From: Sulfuricurvum sp.
GTDB taxonomy: Bacteria > Campylobacterota > Campylobacteria > Campylobacterales > Sulfurimonadaceae
Assembly (NCBI GenBank): GCA_030693335.1
Contig: JAUYAU010000011.1
Span: forward strand, 248,001-312,000
DNA length: 64,000 bases
Reading direction: 5' to 3'
Shown: positions 8,464 through 16,093 of the stretch, in pieces
Position numbering within the stretch: the first letter of the stretch is position 1
Layout of the letters: each line of letters begins with the position of its first letter
Notes under the pieces: model-generated
The model's database searches: none
The model's input: the letters and a program-made list of their open reading frames with translations, nothing else
What the model was told of the DNA's origin: nothing
Made by a program: the position numbers and the translations under genes

Positions 8464-9188
8464 TGATCTATGTTGCATTATTGCTCTTGGCCGGTGGCCT
8501 ACCGTACTACATCCTTTTGGAAAATAACAAATATCTTAACAGCAAACAGATTTTTTTGTTGAGTGGATTTTTATTGATATGTGCTATTTTCCTCTCATTG
8601 TCACTTCCTGATGATCATCCCGATTTACTTGTAATGATCTCATTTCTCAGTGCAATTTTTTCCATCTATAAAGCAACAAAAACAACAAGTTTTTATAAAT
8701 TAGGCTATTACCTTATATTTGTCAATGCACCGTTTTTTATCCTTTTTCAGGATCGAGGGATGATGTACAGTGTATCACTTCTTGTCTCATTGACCGGTCT
8801 GTACCTAATCGCAAAGTTTTATGAAAAAAATTATGGAAGCGCAAATTACGGTAATATTACCGGGATAACTCTTGTCACACCATGTGTTGGCACCTATTTA
8901 TCTTTTTATTTGATTGCCTTGGCTCTTTACCCGCCATTTCCTAATTCCCTATTTTTCTTGAGTTATATCTTTAAAAGTCAGCACGATCTTCTTTCCTATG
9001 TCGTAGTAACGACACTGTTTTTCGGCAACTTTTTTCTTGCTATGGGAGTTATGAAAAAAACATTATTTGGCAGACAAAATCCAAATATACACTATGTTCA
9101 TATGACTACAAAAGAAAAGATAATTCATTTTATCGTCCTGATTGCACTTATTGTATTAAGTGTTTTCGGGCTTAAGGAGACACTGTGA
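8460..9188 (+). CDS. Extra polytopic membrane protein encoded between dabB and dabA
   Basis: The 242-residue protein has about seven to eight hydrophobic segments, with short loops and few charged residues. It overlaps dabB by 4 nt (ATGA) and dabA by 4 nt (GTGA), so all three are made from one message in coupled fashion. The best-described DAB systems have only DabB and DabA. The C-terminal end (TTKEKIIHFIVLIAL, then LSVFGL) resembles the last helix of NuoM/MrpD-type antiporter subunits, suggesting a remnant or additional antiporter-like module; this is inference from a short stretch. No enzymatic motif is visible. Likely a third subunit of this DAB complex. Confidence 0.7.
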   Translation: MMIYVALLLLAGGLPYYILLENNKYLNSKQIFLLSGFLLICAIFLSLSLPDDHPDLLVMISFLSAIFSIYKATKTTSFYKLGYYLIFVNAPFFILFQDRGMMYSVSLLVSLTGLYLIAKFYEKNYGSANYGNITGITLVTPCVGTYLSFYLIALALYPPFPNSLFFLSYIFKSQHDLLSYVVVTTLFFGNFFLAMGVMKKTLFGRQNPNIHYVHMTTKEKIIHFIVLIALIVLSVFGLKETL

Positions 9189-12061
9189 TGAGTATCATAG
9201 AAAAGCTAAACTCCGTCAAGGATACGCTACCGCATTATTGGCCTATTGGCTCATTCATTCATCATAATCCACTCAAAGGTTTTGAAGGTCTGCATTTTAA
9301 AGATGGATTGGCAAAAGCTAAAAGCATCTTTGGTGGCAAAGTGTATATGGATTCATCCTATTATATGAATTTATATAAAGAAGGCAAGATTCATGATTCA
9401 GTGTTAGAAAGTAATACAAAAAAAGTACTTTCTGAAAAAGGTATTGATATACCATGGGAGTTTGCCAAAAAAATCCTCATGGAAGTAAGTCCAAAGTGGA
9501 GTGGTCTGAGAATTCAACTGCTTTCCCAAAAAGAAAAAATTGACGATGCGCTTTATGCATACTTGGAAAATAGCTCAATCTATCATGATAAACAAGAGTG
9601 GCTGGATAAACTTATCAGACATATGACCCTATATGAGATCAATGATGCACTTTTTGGCGGCGATGATAAAGAGAGCGTTGAGAAGAATATTGTTGAATTT
9701 ATTTCCCGTTTTTTAGATGAAGATCAAACCACCATGCGTATGCCAAACAGAGAGCTTGGAATGTTTGAAGCATTCCAACTTTTTGAAAACTTTACCTATG
9801 AAAGAGATGCTGAAAGTTTTGTCCAGGAGTCGTTTAAAAAGCTTCATGTAAAAGATGCTGAAGCTTATCTTTTGACACACTTACTCAAACTTCACGGTTG
9901 GGCTGGCTTTATCAAATATCGTTCTGAAGATAAAGACTATATTGCGCAAAGACAGCACCCCTCTACGCTCATTGAATATTTGGCCATAAGGCTCTATTAT
10001 GAATTACGTGCCGTTAAAAATCAAAAATTAAGAAATTTTGATCTTTTTCAAGAATATGCACATAATAATCTTGATGATGCTATATTGAAACTTCTTGCAC
10101 ATAAACATATGCTGTTTGGTCCGGCATTGGACGCACTTGAGTCAGATGAGGAAACGAGCGTTGTTTTATCTAACCATATTGGCAGTGAGCTAAGTTTGGA
10201 TGCTTTGCAAATACAGCACTCTAGTGAGGTATTGCAAAGTGCTCTACCTCTAATAGAGTTGGCTACTATTATTAAAAAACTAAGAGAAGAAGAGGGCTAT
10301 ATTTGGCTTAAATCTCTTGAGGACAGCTATATACATTCCTATGTCGACAAGATAATCAATGTGGAAAATAAAGCGGAAGGACAAATAACTGCTTCTGCAA
10401 CCTTTTGTCTGGATGTTAGGTCTGAAGTAATCAGAAGATCCATTGAAAAAACAGGCCCCTATCAAACGTATGGCGCGGGTGGATTTTTAGGTATTCCCAT
10501 CGCGTTTGTTGAGTTTGATAAAGCGCATGAGCTTTTTTTGTCACCTGCAATCGTAAAACCTCAAAATGTTGTATTTGAGATACCTGTTGAATCGCACGAT
10601 GAGTACAGTTCAAAAACAGGGATGAATAAAACGACCAAAAAAGTTTTAAGCGATTTAAAAAATAATCCATATACTCCCTATATCATGGTTGAAGCGATAG
10701 GATGGATTTTTGGAATCAATCTTTTTGGGAAAACATTTTTGCCTCAAAAGACAAATAAACTCTTCTCTAAGCTTAAGCCATACAAGCCAAAAACAAGGTA
10801 TACACTGGATAAGCTCTCTTCTAATGAGATTGAGTTTTATGTTAGAAAGCTTCATACGAAAATCATTCAGTCAGTGTTAGCATATAGTTCTACACAAGAC
10901 TATTCTGATGAAGAGATAGAATCTGTTAGAAATCATCTTTTATTTGATAATGATTTAAAAGTTTCAATACCAGATGAGATCATAGAAAAATTGATAACGG
11001 CTCATAAAATAACACCGCAAGATTATGAGTATCAAAAAAAGAAACTGGCAATGGTTGGTTTTACACTGGAAGAAAAAGTATCCTATCTGCAAAAATATTT
11101 AAAAATGATAGGTCAAGTAAGTGATTTTCCTGAATTTATAACGATTATCGGTCATGGTAGCTTATCAGATAACAATCCGTTTGAATCGGCTCTTGACTGC
11201 GGGGCATGCGGTGGAAATGTAAGCTTGCCAAACACACGGACACTGTGCATGATAGCCAATACGAAAGAAGTTAGAGAAAAGCTGAAAGAAGAAGGAATTT
11301 TCATACCAGAGAGTACGAAGTTTATACCTGGTCTTCATATAACGACAACCGATGAAATCAAATTTTACGATACAGATATTTTAACTGATGATGAGATGCA
11401 GAAATTTTCAAAAATAAAAGATGATTTTAACAATGCATCCATGCAATCAAGATTAGAACGATGCGAATCACTACCATACACGAATACACACAAAGATATT
11501 ATGATCAAATCTATGGATTGGTCGGAAATAAGACCAGAATGGGGATTAGCAAAAAACATGGGAGTTTTTGCAGGTCCTAGAAATTCTACCAAGCATCTAG
11601 TGTTAAATAACAGATTTTTTATGCACTCATACGACTGGAAAGTGGATAATGAGAATGCAGAAATTCTTACGGCTATTTTTAATGGACCGTTGATTATAGG
11701 TGAGTGGATTAACTTAGAACATTATTTCTCTACGGTTGATAATCATATTTATGGAGCTGGTTCAAAGGTATATCATAATATAGTTTCAAAAATAGGAGTT
11801 TTTAGCGGTAATTACGGTGACCTGAAAATAGGCCTTCCGATTCAGTCGGTTTATTTAGAAGGAGAACCGTATCATGAGCCGGTAAGACTTCTGTCGTTTG
11901 TGGAAGCGCCGTTGGAGATTGTAGGTAAAGCGGTTGAAAATTCAATAGCAAAACCTTTTATCCTCAACGAATGGATCAGACCAGTTATCATTGATAGAGA
12001 GGCTAAAAAAGTTTACTCGTATGAAAATGGTGAATTCATTGTGATAAAAGAGATCGCGTAG
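9185..12061 (+). CDS. dabA: DabA: zinc-dependent carbonic-anhydrase-like subunit of the DAB complex (DUF2309)
   Basis: The 958-residue protein (GTG at 9185; an ATG at 9188 is equally possible) is a DUF2309/UPF0753 member. The four zinc-site residues known for DabA are visible: C408 and D410 in CLDVRSE, H657 in IIGHGS, and C672 in ALDCGACGG. The 15-residue spacing between the His and the second Cys equals that in the Halothiobacillus protein. DabA hydrates CO2 in the cytoplasm, driven through DabB, and so traps bicarbonate. The length is usual for the larger members. It lies between two CO2-consuming 2-oxoacid:ferredoxin oxidoreductase operons. Confidence 0.92.
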   Translation: MMSIIEKLNSVKDTLPHYWPIGSFIHHNPLKGFEGLHFKDGLAKAKSIFGGKVYMDSSYYMNLYKEGKIHDSVLESNTKKVLSEKGIDIPWEFAKKILMEVSPKWSGLRIQLLSQKEKIDDALYAYLENSSIYHDKQEWLDKLIRHMTLYEINDALFGGDDKESVEKNIVEFISRFLDEDQTTMRMPNRELGMFEAFQLFENFTYERDAESFVQESFKKLHVKDAEAYLLTHLLKLHGWAGFIKYRSEDKDYIAQRQHPSTLIEYLAIRLYYELRAVKNQKLRNFDLFQEYAHNNLDDAILKLLAHKHMLFGPALDALESDEETSVVLSNHIGSELSLDALQIQHSSEVLQSALPLIELATIIKKLREEEGYIWLKSLEDSYIHSYVDKIINVENKAEGQITASATFCLDVRSEVIRRSIEKTGPYQTYGAGGFLGIPIAFVEFDKAHELFLSPAIVKPQNVVFEIPVESHDEYSSKTGMNKTTKKVLSDLKNNPYTPYIMVEAIGWIFGINLFGKTFLPQKTNKLFSKLKPYKPKTRYTLDKLSSNEIEFYVRKLHTKIIQSVLAYSSTQDYSDEEIESVRNHLLFDNDLKVSIPDEIIEKLITAHKITPQDYEYQKKKLAMVGFTLEEKVSYLQKYLKMIGQVSDFPEFITIIGHGSLSDNNPFESALDCGACGGNVSLPNTRTLCMIANTKEVREKLKEEGIFIPESTKFIPGLHITTTDEIKFYDTDILTDDEMQKFSKIKDDFNNASMQSRLERCESLPYTNTHKDIMIKSMDWSEIRPEWGLAKNMGVFAGPRNSTKHLVLNNRFFMHSYDWKVDNENAEILTAIFNGPLIIGEWINLEHYFSTVDNHIYGAGSKVYHNIVSKIGVFSGNYGDLKIGLPIQSVYLEGEPYHEPVRLLSFVEAPLEIVGKAVENSIAKPFILNEWIRPVIIDREAKKVYSYENGEFIVIKEIA

Positions 12062-12080
12062 TAAATATTAAAGGATATGG

Positions 12081-12401
12081 ATGTATACAATAGTAATGGA
12101 AAAAGAGTGCAGCTGCTTTAAAAAAAGTGGGCTTGATAATAATATGACGTTTGAATCAAGAGAAGATATGATTAATAAAGCGCGAGTCTTGGAATGTCGC
12201 ATGAATCAAGAGTTTTGTATGACACATTTTTTTGAAGCTGTAGATTACGGTGATAAAATAGTTATACATAGCAGTTTAAGACCTGATGATGATGAAGACG
12301 ATGATCATATCGAAGATGCCAGAACACTTGTTAGAAAATCTGTAGTGACAATTGGCTTTGATGCCAGTGAAACACCGCCAAAGGGAAGTGGAGGAAACTA
12401 A
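12081..12401 (+). CDS. Small conserved protein downstream of dabA (paralogue 1)
   Basis: The 106-residue soluble protein starts 19 bp after dabA behind AAGGATATGG. Its N-terminus (MYTIVMEKECSCFKKS) matches that of the next gene (MYTVKMEHECACFKKS), and both share a later FCxTHxF motif, so they are tandem paralogues. The middle carries an acidic run (DDDEDDDH). I know no named family. The pair closes the dab operon and may be an accessory or regulatory part of it; that is inferred from position only. Confidence 0.65.
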   Translation: MYTIVMEKECSCFKKSGLDNNMTFESREDMINKARVLECRMNQEFCMTHFFEAVDYGDKIVIHSSLRPDDDEDDDHIEDARTLVRKSVVTIGFDASETPPKGSGGN

Positions 12402-12402
12402 T

Positions 12403-12696
12403 ATGTATACAGTGAAAATGGAGCACGAATGTGCCTGTTTTAAAAAAAGTGAATATAAAAGTGAGAAATCATTTGACAATCAGCAAGATGCATACAATTA
12501 CACCAATATACTAATTGATTTCATGACTGAAGATTTTTGTACAACACACTTGTTTTTTTCTCAGAAGGTAAGTGATAATGAATTTTCAATCAGAGTAGTA
12601 GAAAATCCTAATAAGCCAAGTTCTTGCAGCACCGGTAGTTGTGGCCCTGATGACAGCGCTAGTAGCTGTAGCACTGGTAGCTGTGGTTGTGAGTAG
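12403..12696 (+). CDS. Small Cys-tailed protein downstream of dabA (paralogue 2)
   Basis: The 97-residue protein starts at the ATG at 12403 behind GGAGG, 1 bp after the stop of its paralogue. A longer reading upstream would only overlap that gene. The N-terminal 50 residues align with the first paralogue (MYTV, ECACFKKS, DFCTTHLF). The C-terminal tail contains the nonamer SSCSTGSCG twice (residues about 73-81 and 87-95) and ends CGCE, giving five tail cysteines suited to metal binding or redox chemistry. No known family recognised. Confidence 0.65.
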   Translation: MYTVKMEHECACFKKSEYKSEKSFDNQQDAYNYTNILIDFMTEDFCTTHLFFSQKVSDNEFSIRVVENPNKPSSCSTGSCGPDDSASSCSTGSCGCE

Positions 12697-12710
12697 AAGT
12701 GTAAGTTATC

Positions 12711-12735
12711 CCTTTTAACTTTAATGGTTAAAAGG
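12711..12735. terminator. Convergent terminator hairpin after the dab operon
   Basis: Arms CCTTTTAAC (12711-12719) and GTTAAAAGG (12727-12735) are perfectly complementary (9 bp) around a 7-nt loop. It lies between the rightward dab-associated genes and the leftward thiamine-binding gene and could serve both. There is no long U-run beyond the stem's own AT pairs. Confidence 0.5.
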
Positions 12736-12751
12736 TATAATGCATGGGTTC

Positions 12752-13078
12752 TTAGTGATTAACTGTGCGATTCAAAACTTTTTCAACCGATTCTATTTTT
12801 GTTCTTAATCTGTTTTCACAGTTCTTACGTATATCAAATTTCAGTGATGAATATACTCTCTCACAATCACTTAGTTGTTCATAAGCTTGTTCTATGATTC
12901 CAAGCGCTTCTTTCATACTTTTAGCTTCAATTACGGTACCCATAGGTGTTAATTGATAAGGCACTCCCGATTTATCAATTGCATCGATAATTTTACTTAC
13001 AGACTTTGAAACAGATGCCCCTTCTCTTCCATCAGAAGAAGTTGGAAACATACTGAATTCTACTAGAACACTCAACAT
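12752..13078 (-). CDS. MTH1187/YkoF-type thiamine-binding protein (UPF0045)
   Basis: The 108-residue protein shows the UPF0045 pattern: a first beta strand with VEFSMFPT, then GASVSKSVSKIIDAIDKSGVPYQLTPMGTVIEA, and an ACT-like ferredoxin fold by family. Members such as MTH1187 and the related YkoF bind thiamine. It sits on the opposite strand between two operons for TPP-dependent enzymes (porB and forB), so a role in thiamine supply or sensing is plausible, but binding here is not shown. Start: ATG behind TAAGGAT. Confidence 0.72.
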   Translation of the reverse strand: MLSVLVEFSMFPTSSDGREGASVSKSVSKIIDAIDKSGVPYQLTPMGTVIEAKSMKEALGIIEQAYEQLSDCERVYSSLKFDIRKNCENRLRTKIESVEKVLNRTVNH

Positions 13079-13344
13079 AGGCTTATCCTTAGAGACTTAG
13101 GAAGTCAATTTAGTTTTATTTTTCAATACATAATAAATGATACAAAAAATGTAAAACATGATAGCAAAATATTTAATTATAAACATAGTATCAATTGATA
13201 TAGGCTAAAAATTAAAGCTTTATTCAAAAGTCATTTATTCATCTATTATTATTTTAATTTTCTAATTTAAAAGAGTAATAAGACTACGCATAAATTATGT
13301 TATTATCACCGAAAATTTATATTATTTATAATAAAGGATAACAA

Positions 13345-13794
13345 ATGACAAGTGGAAAAGTATTATCATTGTATATGACCATGCCGGACATGATGCGTTC
13401 TGGTCATCGTATGAAGTGTGATGACTTTGATTGTGATTCTAATGGCATTGTAGGTAGCAGAGACTATGATAATGGAACAGATCAATTGCTGGTTTTGGTT
13501 TCAAAAAAGAGTTATGACATTATAGAAGAGGCAGAACTTGTTCTTGAAAAAGGTGTCTTGATGGAAAATATTTATGTCGATATTGACCTTAATCATCTTA
13601 AAGAAGGATCCATTATTGAGATTGGGGAGACCCTTTTTGAAGTTGCTGGACCATGTGAAGATTATCGTTATCTATATGCTTTTGCACCTGAGTTACCTGA
13701 ACTACTGCAAGGACAGCGTGGTATTTTTGTATCTCCTGTAGAGTACGGAGGAATTGCTGTTGGAAATGAAGTCAAGATAATACAAGAAGCTTAA
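13345..13794 (+). CDS. MOSC-domain protein
   Basis: The 149-residue protein fits a lone MOSC domain: MENIYVDIDLNHLKEG, the IGETLFEVAGPCED segment with the conserved cysteine, RGIFVSPVEYGGIAVGNEV at the C-terminus. MOSC domains occur in molybdenum-cofactor sulfurases and in small proteins handling sulfur or molybdopterin. The substrate is unknown. It starts at ATG after AAAGGATAAC and is followed 1 bp later by an uncharacterised gene. Confidence 0.7.
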   Translation: MTSGKVLSLYMTMPDMMRSGHRMKCDDFDCDSNGIVGSRDYDNGTDQLLVLVSKKSYDIIEEAELVLEKGVLMENIYVDIDLNHLKEGSIIEIGETLFEVAGPCEDYRYLYAFAPELPELLQGQRGIFVSPVEYGGIAVGNEVKIIQEA

Positions 13795-13795
13795 A

Positions 13796-14263
13796 GTGAA
13801 AAAAATAGGTATTGGAATAGATTACAGTAACATTTGTAAAGATTATAATACTGTTTATTTGGATAGAGACAATAAAGATCCTGCTACCTCTAAATGTATG
13901 AATGCGGTTCTCGTATGGACTAAGGCATTTATATCTGAATTTTCAGAATGCTTTGAATACAAAATTTATAATTTTAACTCTTCTTCTTTAGTAACAATAG
14001 ACGATATCGCGTCGAAAAGATTTCTTTTTTATTCTCTAGAAAAAGAGATAACCTTGCAAAATTATGTTATGCAAAAAGAGCATGTACAATATAATTCATT
14101 AGCTGACTGGGAACTAGATAATAACGATAGTGTGCTGATTAAAAATGATGAAGATGGGGGAGGAATTTATTTTTTCGTTAATCAAAACTCAAACGCACAT
14201 CAATGGATAATAACTAAGCTGAATGATTTTTCTTTGGATGAAGTAGACTTTGAGGCAAAATAA
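13796..14263 (+). CDS. Uncharacterised soluble protein next to the MOSC gene
   Basis: The 155-residue protein starts with GTG 1 bp after the MOSC gene stop, suggesting an operon. The N-terminus (KIGIGIDYSNICKDYNT) has the look of a beta strand and loop, and the C-terminal third is acidic. No domain was recognised and no signal peptide or membrane segment is seen. The start lacks a clear independent ribosome site, consistent with coupling to the preceding gene. Confidence 0.55.
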   Translation: MKKIGIGIDYSNICKDYNTVYLDRDNKDPATSKCMNAVLVWTKAFISEFSECFEYKIYNFNSSSLVTIDDIASKRFLFYSLEKEITLQNYVMQKEHVQYNSLADWELDNNDSVLIKNDEDGGGIYFFVNQNSNAHQWIITKLNDFSLDEVDFEAK

Positions 14264-14362
14264 AAAGAACATTATTTCTTAGCGCATTTTTGAGTTTATT
14301 TTGATAGAATGTATTAAGATGTTATAAAATACATCCCGGCTGATTATATTAGAAGAGGAGAA

Positions 14363-14644
14363 ATGAGTATGAATAAAGATGTTCAAGAAAAATTGGAAAA
14401 AATCGTAGCGCTAGTGGATAATATAAGTGTGGATCCAGATATTGAGATTGAATATTGTGCACCTGATATGTCAGACGACCCTTATATTTTGGTAACCTAT
14501 GTTGTGAGTCAATATGATAAACCTACACGCAAAGTCCGTTTAGGAAATACCATGCTTCTTAGTTCAGTTGAGGAGATTGTCAATCAAATTACTGCGTCTA
14601 TTGAAGAGTTTAAAAGTGAGATAGATTCCGTAGAGATGGGTTAA
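14363..14644 (+). CDS. Small conserved protein, paralogue of the gene at 20543
   Basis: The 93-residue protein starts behind GAAGAGGAG. It shares with the 101-residue product at 20543-20848 the N-terminal pattern (LxxIxxLVDNxxVxPDxxxEY) and the C-terminal ending (E-DSVExG), so the two are a small paralogous family within 6 kb. Between the ends the central sheet-like part differs. No known function; both lie beside oxygen-handling proteins. Confidence 0.6.
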   Translation: MSMNKDVQEKLEKIVALVDNISVDPDIEIEYCAPDMSDDPYILVTYVVSQYDKPTRKVRLGNTMLLSSVEEIVNQITASIEEFKSEIDSVEMG

Positions 14645-14671
14645 TCCCACCTCTTTATAAAAAGTATTTTT

Positions 14672-15070
14672 TTAATCGTCTTCATCCTCATCATCGATAC
14701 CAAGATTATCTATGAATTGTTCTGCCAATCTATTAGCTTTCATATAAAATTTATCACTAATCTCCGGGATAAAAAGCTCATCAATTGTCTCTTTAAAAAG
14801 TTTCAGCCAACGTTCAAAATGTTCGTGAGACAGTGGTCCAATAAAGGCATGTGGCGGAAAAGGGTCCCCACCATAACCCCGCTTGCCTGTCATCATAAGA
14901 TCCCAAAATTTGTACAAAGTATTTAGATGCTCGTGCCATTTACCATTATTTAAATCATTGCCTAAGGATTTAATAAAAATGGGTGCAAGTAGGCAATCTT
15001 TAAGAACAGTACCGTAAAACTGGCGTACCATTTCTTCTATCTTACCTCTATCAACTGTATCGTACGGCAT
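14672..15070 (-). CDS. Group III truncated hemoglobin
   Basis: A truncated globin of about 132 residues. I start it at the ATG at 15070, which has a strong AGGAG ribosome site; an ATG at 15112 would add 14 residues without such a site. Conserved globin features include FYGTVLKD, W-H with H-L in KWHEHL, FW in the next helix, YGGDPFPPHAFI, and LSHEHFERWL containing the presumed proximal His. Group III trHbs of Campylobacter (Ctb) bind O2 and NO and moderate nitrosative or oxygen stress. The acidic tail (DEDEDD) is unusual. It is divergent from forD across 215 bp holding two inverted repeats. Confidence 0.85.
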   Translation of the reverse strand: MPYDTVDRGKIEEMVRQFYGTVLKDCLLAPIFIKSLGNDLNNGKWHEHLNTLYKFWDLMMTGKRGYGGDPFPPHAFIGPLSHEHFERWLKLFKETIDELFIPEISDKFYMKANRLAEQFIDNLGIDDEDEDD

Positions 15071-15120
15071 ACTCTCTCCTGTCATTGATGATGATATGAT
15101 ACAATATTTCATATAAGTAC

Positions 15121-15136
15121 AATAGTTGTAACTATT
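15121..15136. promoter_or_regulatory. 16-bp palindrome upstream of the globin gene
   Basis: AATAGTT-GT-AACTATT: perfect 7-bp arms separated by 2 bp, about 50 bp upstream of the globin ATG and 150 bp upstream of forD. The geometry suits a dimeric regulator such as a Crp/Fnr-type protein controlling the globin, but the sequence does not match an operator I know. Confidence 0.35.
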
Positions 15137-15183
15137 TTACTCAATGTATACGTGCTTAGTGTTACATATTGTAAAAGAACTGC

Positions 15184-15214
15184 GTATCTAATAGTAATAT
15201 CTATCATTAGATAC
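15184..15214. promoter_or_regulatory. Inverted repeat with 9-bp arms upstream of forD
   Basis: GTATCTAAT (15184-15192) and ATTAGATAC (15206-15214) are perfect reverse complements with 13 bp between, about 72 bp before the forD start. It may be an operator or a leader hairpin of the second oxidoreductase operon. Function is inferred from position. Confidence 0.35.
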
Positions 15215-15285
15215 ATAACTTAAATATGTTTTATGCACTTTTATTGTACTTTTACGAATCTTTTTAACATAATAAGGAGTCAGAC

Positions 15286-15999
15286 ATGACGAAACGAGTA
15301 ACGCAAGGTCCGGCAGGGTACATGCCACAGTCGGCACCATCCATGGGAGTCGAGCTTGCACCGAAAGGTCAAGGTTTGCTTTATGGAAATGTTGTCACTG
15401 AAGAAGAAGCAATGAGAGATGCTGCTATAGCATTACTTACACTGGCTAATCCAACAATCTTTCCTGGTCCTCAAATTCTATGGGACTGGAGAGATGATGT
15501 TGCAGAAAAAGCTGCTGCTCTATTAGAGCTTGCATCTGAGATTCCAAACTGTAAAATTATTCCTATGCCAGACTATCGTCCTAAATATCCAAAAATTGAC
15601 GTTAAGGCTGAGATCAATCCAAATCACCCGAACCTTACAATCTTAGATAACAAAATCAAAGCTTGTATTTTTATCGGCGTACACTGTCACTATGCAAACC
15701 TTACACTAAGAATGATCCGTGCAGGTACAGATTGTTATACAATTGCTCTATGTGCTTATATGGGACATGAAGAAGCAATGGCATCAATTAATGATCTACA
15801 CGCAAGTGATCTTAGAAGATTTAAAGAGATCGTTATTGAAGAAAGAAAGAAATTGGGTATTGAGTGGACTCCAACTGAACCACCTAGAAATCCATCATTA
15901 CCAAAAGAAGATAACAGTACGTTGTCTCCAGTTGATTATGGCGAGTACAGAAGTCTCATCATGACTAAAAAAGGTGAGCACGTTACTGACGTTGAGTAA
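15286..15999 (+). CDS. forD: 2-oxoacid:ferredoxin oxidoreductase delta subunit, cluster 2 (2-oxoglutarate type by gene order)
   Basis: The 237-residue homologue of porD shares the core IFPGPQ, MPDYRPKYPKID, INPNHPNLTIL and IFIGVHCHYANL. It carries extra residues at both ends, including a C-terminal tail of about 35 residues. It opens the rightward D-A-B-G-E operon behind AAGGAGTC. The role of this subunit type is not established to my knowledge. By the gene order I recall for Hydrogenobacter forDABGE, this cluster would act on succinyl-CoA/2-oxoglutarate. Confidence 0.75.
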   Translation: MTKRVTQGPAGYMPQSAPSMGVELAPKGQGLLYGNVVTEEEAMRDAAIALLTLANPTIFPGPQILWDWRDDVAEKAAALLELASEIPNCKIIPMPDYRPKYPKIDVKAEINPNHPNLTILDNKIKACIFIGVHCHYANLTLRMIRAGTDCYTIALCAYMGHEEAMASINDLHASDLRRFKEIVIEERKKLGIEWTPTEPPRNPSLPKEDNSTLSPVDYGEYRSLIMTKKGEHVTDVE

Positions 16000-16008
16000 G
16001 GTTTAAAC

Positions 16009-16067
16009 TAAATTAGTTACGATAGGCCAAATTAGTAAAGACACTAGCAGGCATAGATTACATGTCA
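16009..16067 (+). repeat. Decayed direct duplication of the start of forA
   Basis: The 94-bp gap between forD and forA contains about 58 bp that align with the beginning of forA (16091-16150), offset by 82-83 bp: TTACGA, AATTAGTAAAGACA and CATGT stretches recur in the same order, with roughly ten mismatches and one 1-nt deletion. The copy has lost the ATG (ATT) and the reading frame, so it is a non-coding relic of a small tandem duplication. Confidence 0.8.
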
Positions 16068-16093
16068 CTGCAGTTGAATAAAGGAGAAAGTAA

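Noticed and set aside
12622-12692. Repeated DNA in the Cys-tail region considered as a CRISPR or satellite repeat
   Set aside because: Only two imperfect copies, in frame, encoding SSCSTGSCG; it is a protein repeat. No CRISPR array was found in the window.
12736-12741. TATAAT between convergent genes considered as a promoter
   Set aside because: It points into the antisense of the thiamine-binding gene with no rightward gene nearby; probably chance in AT-rich DNA.
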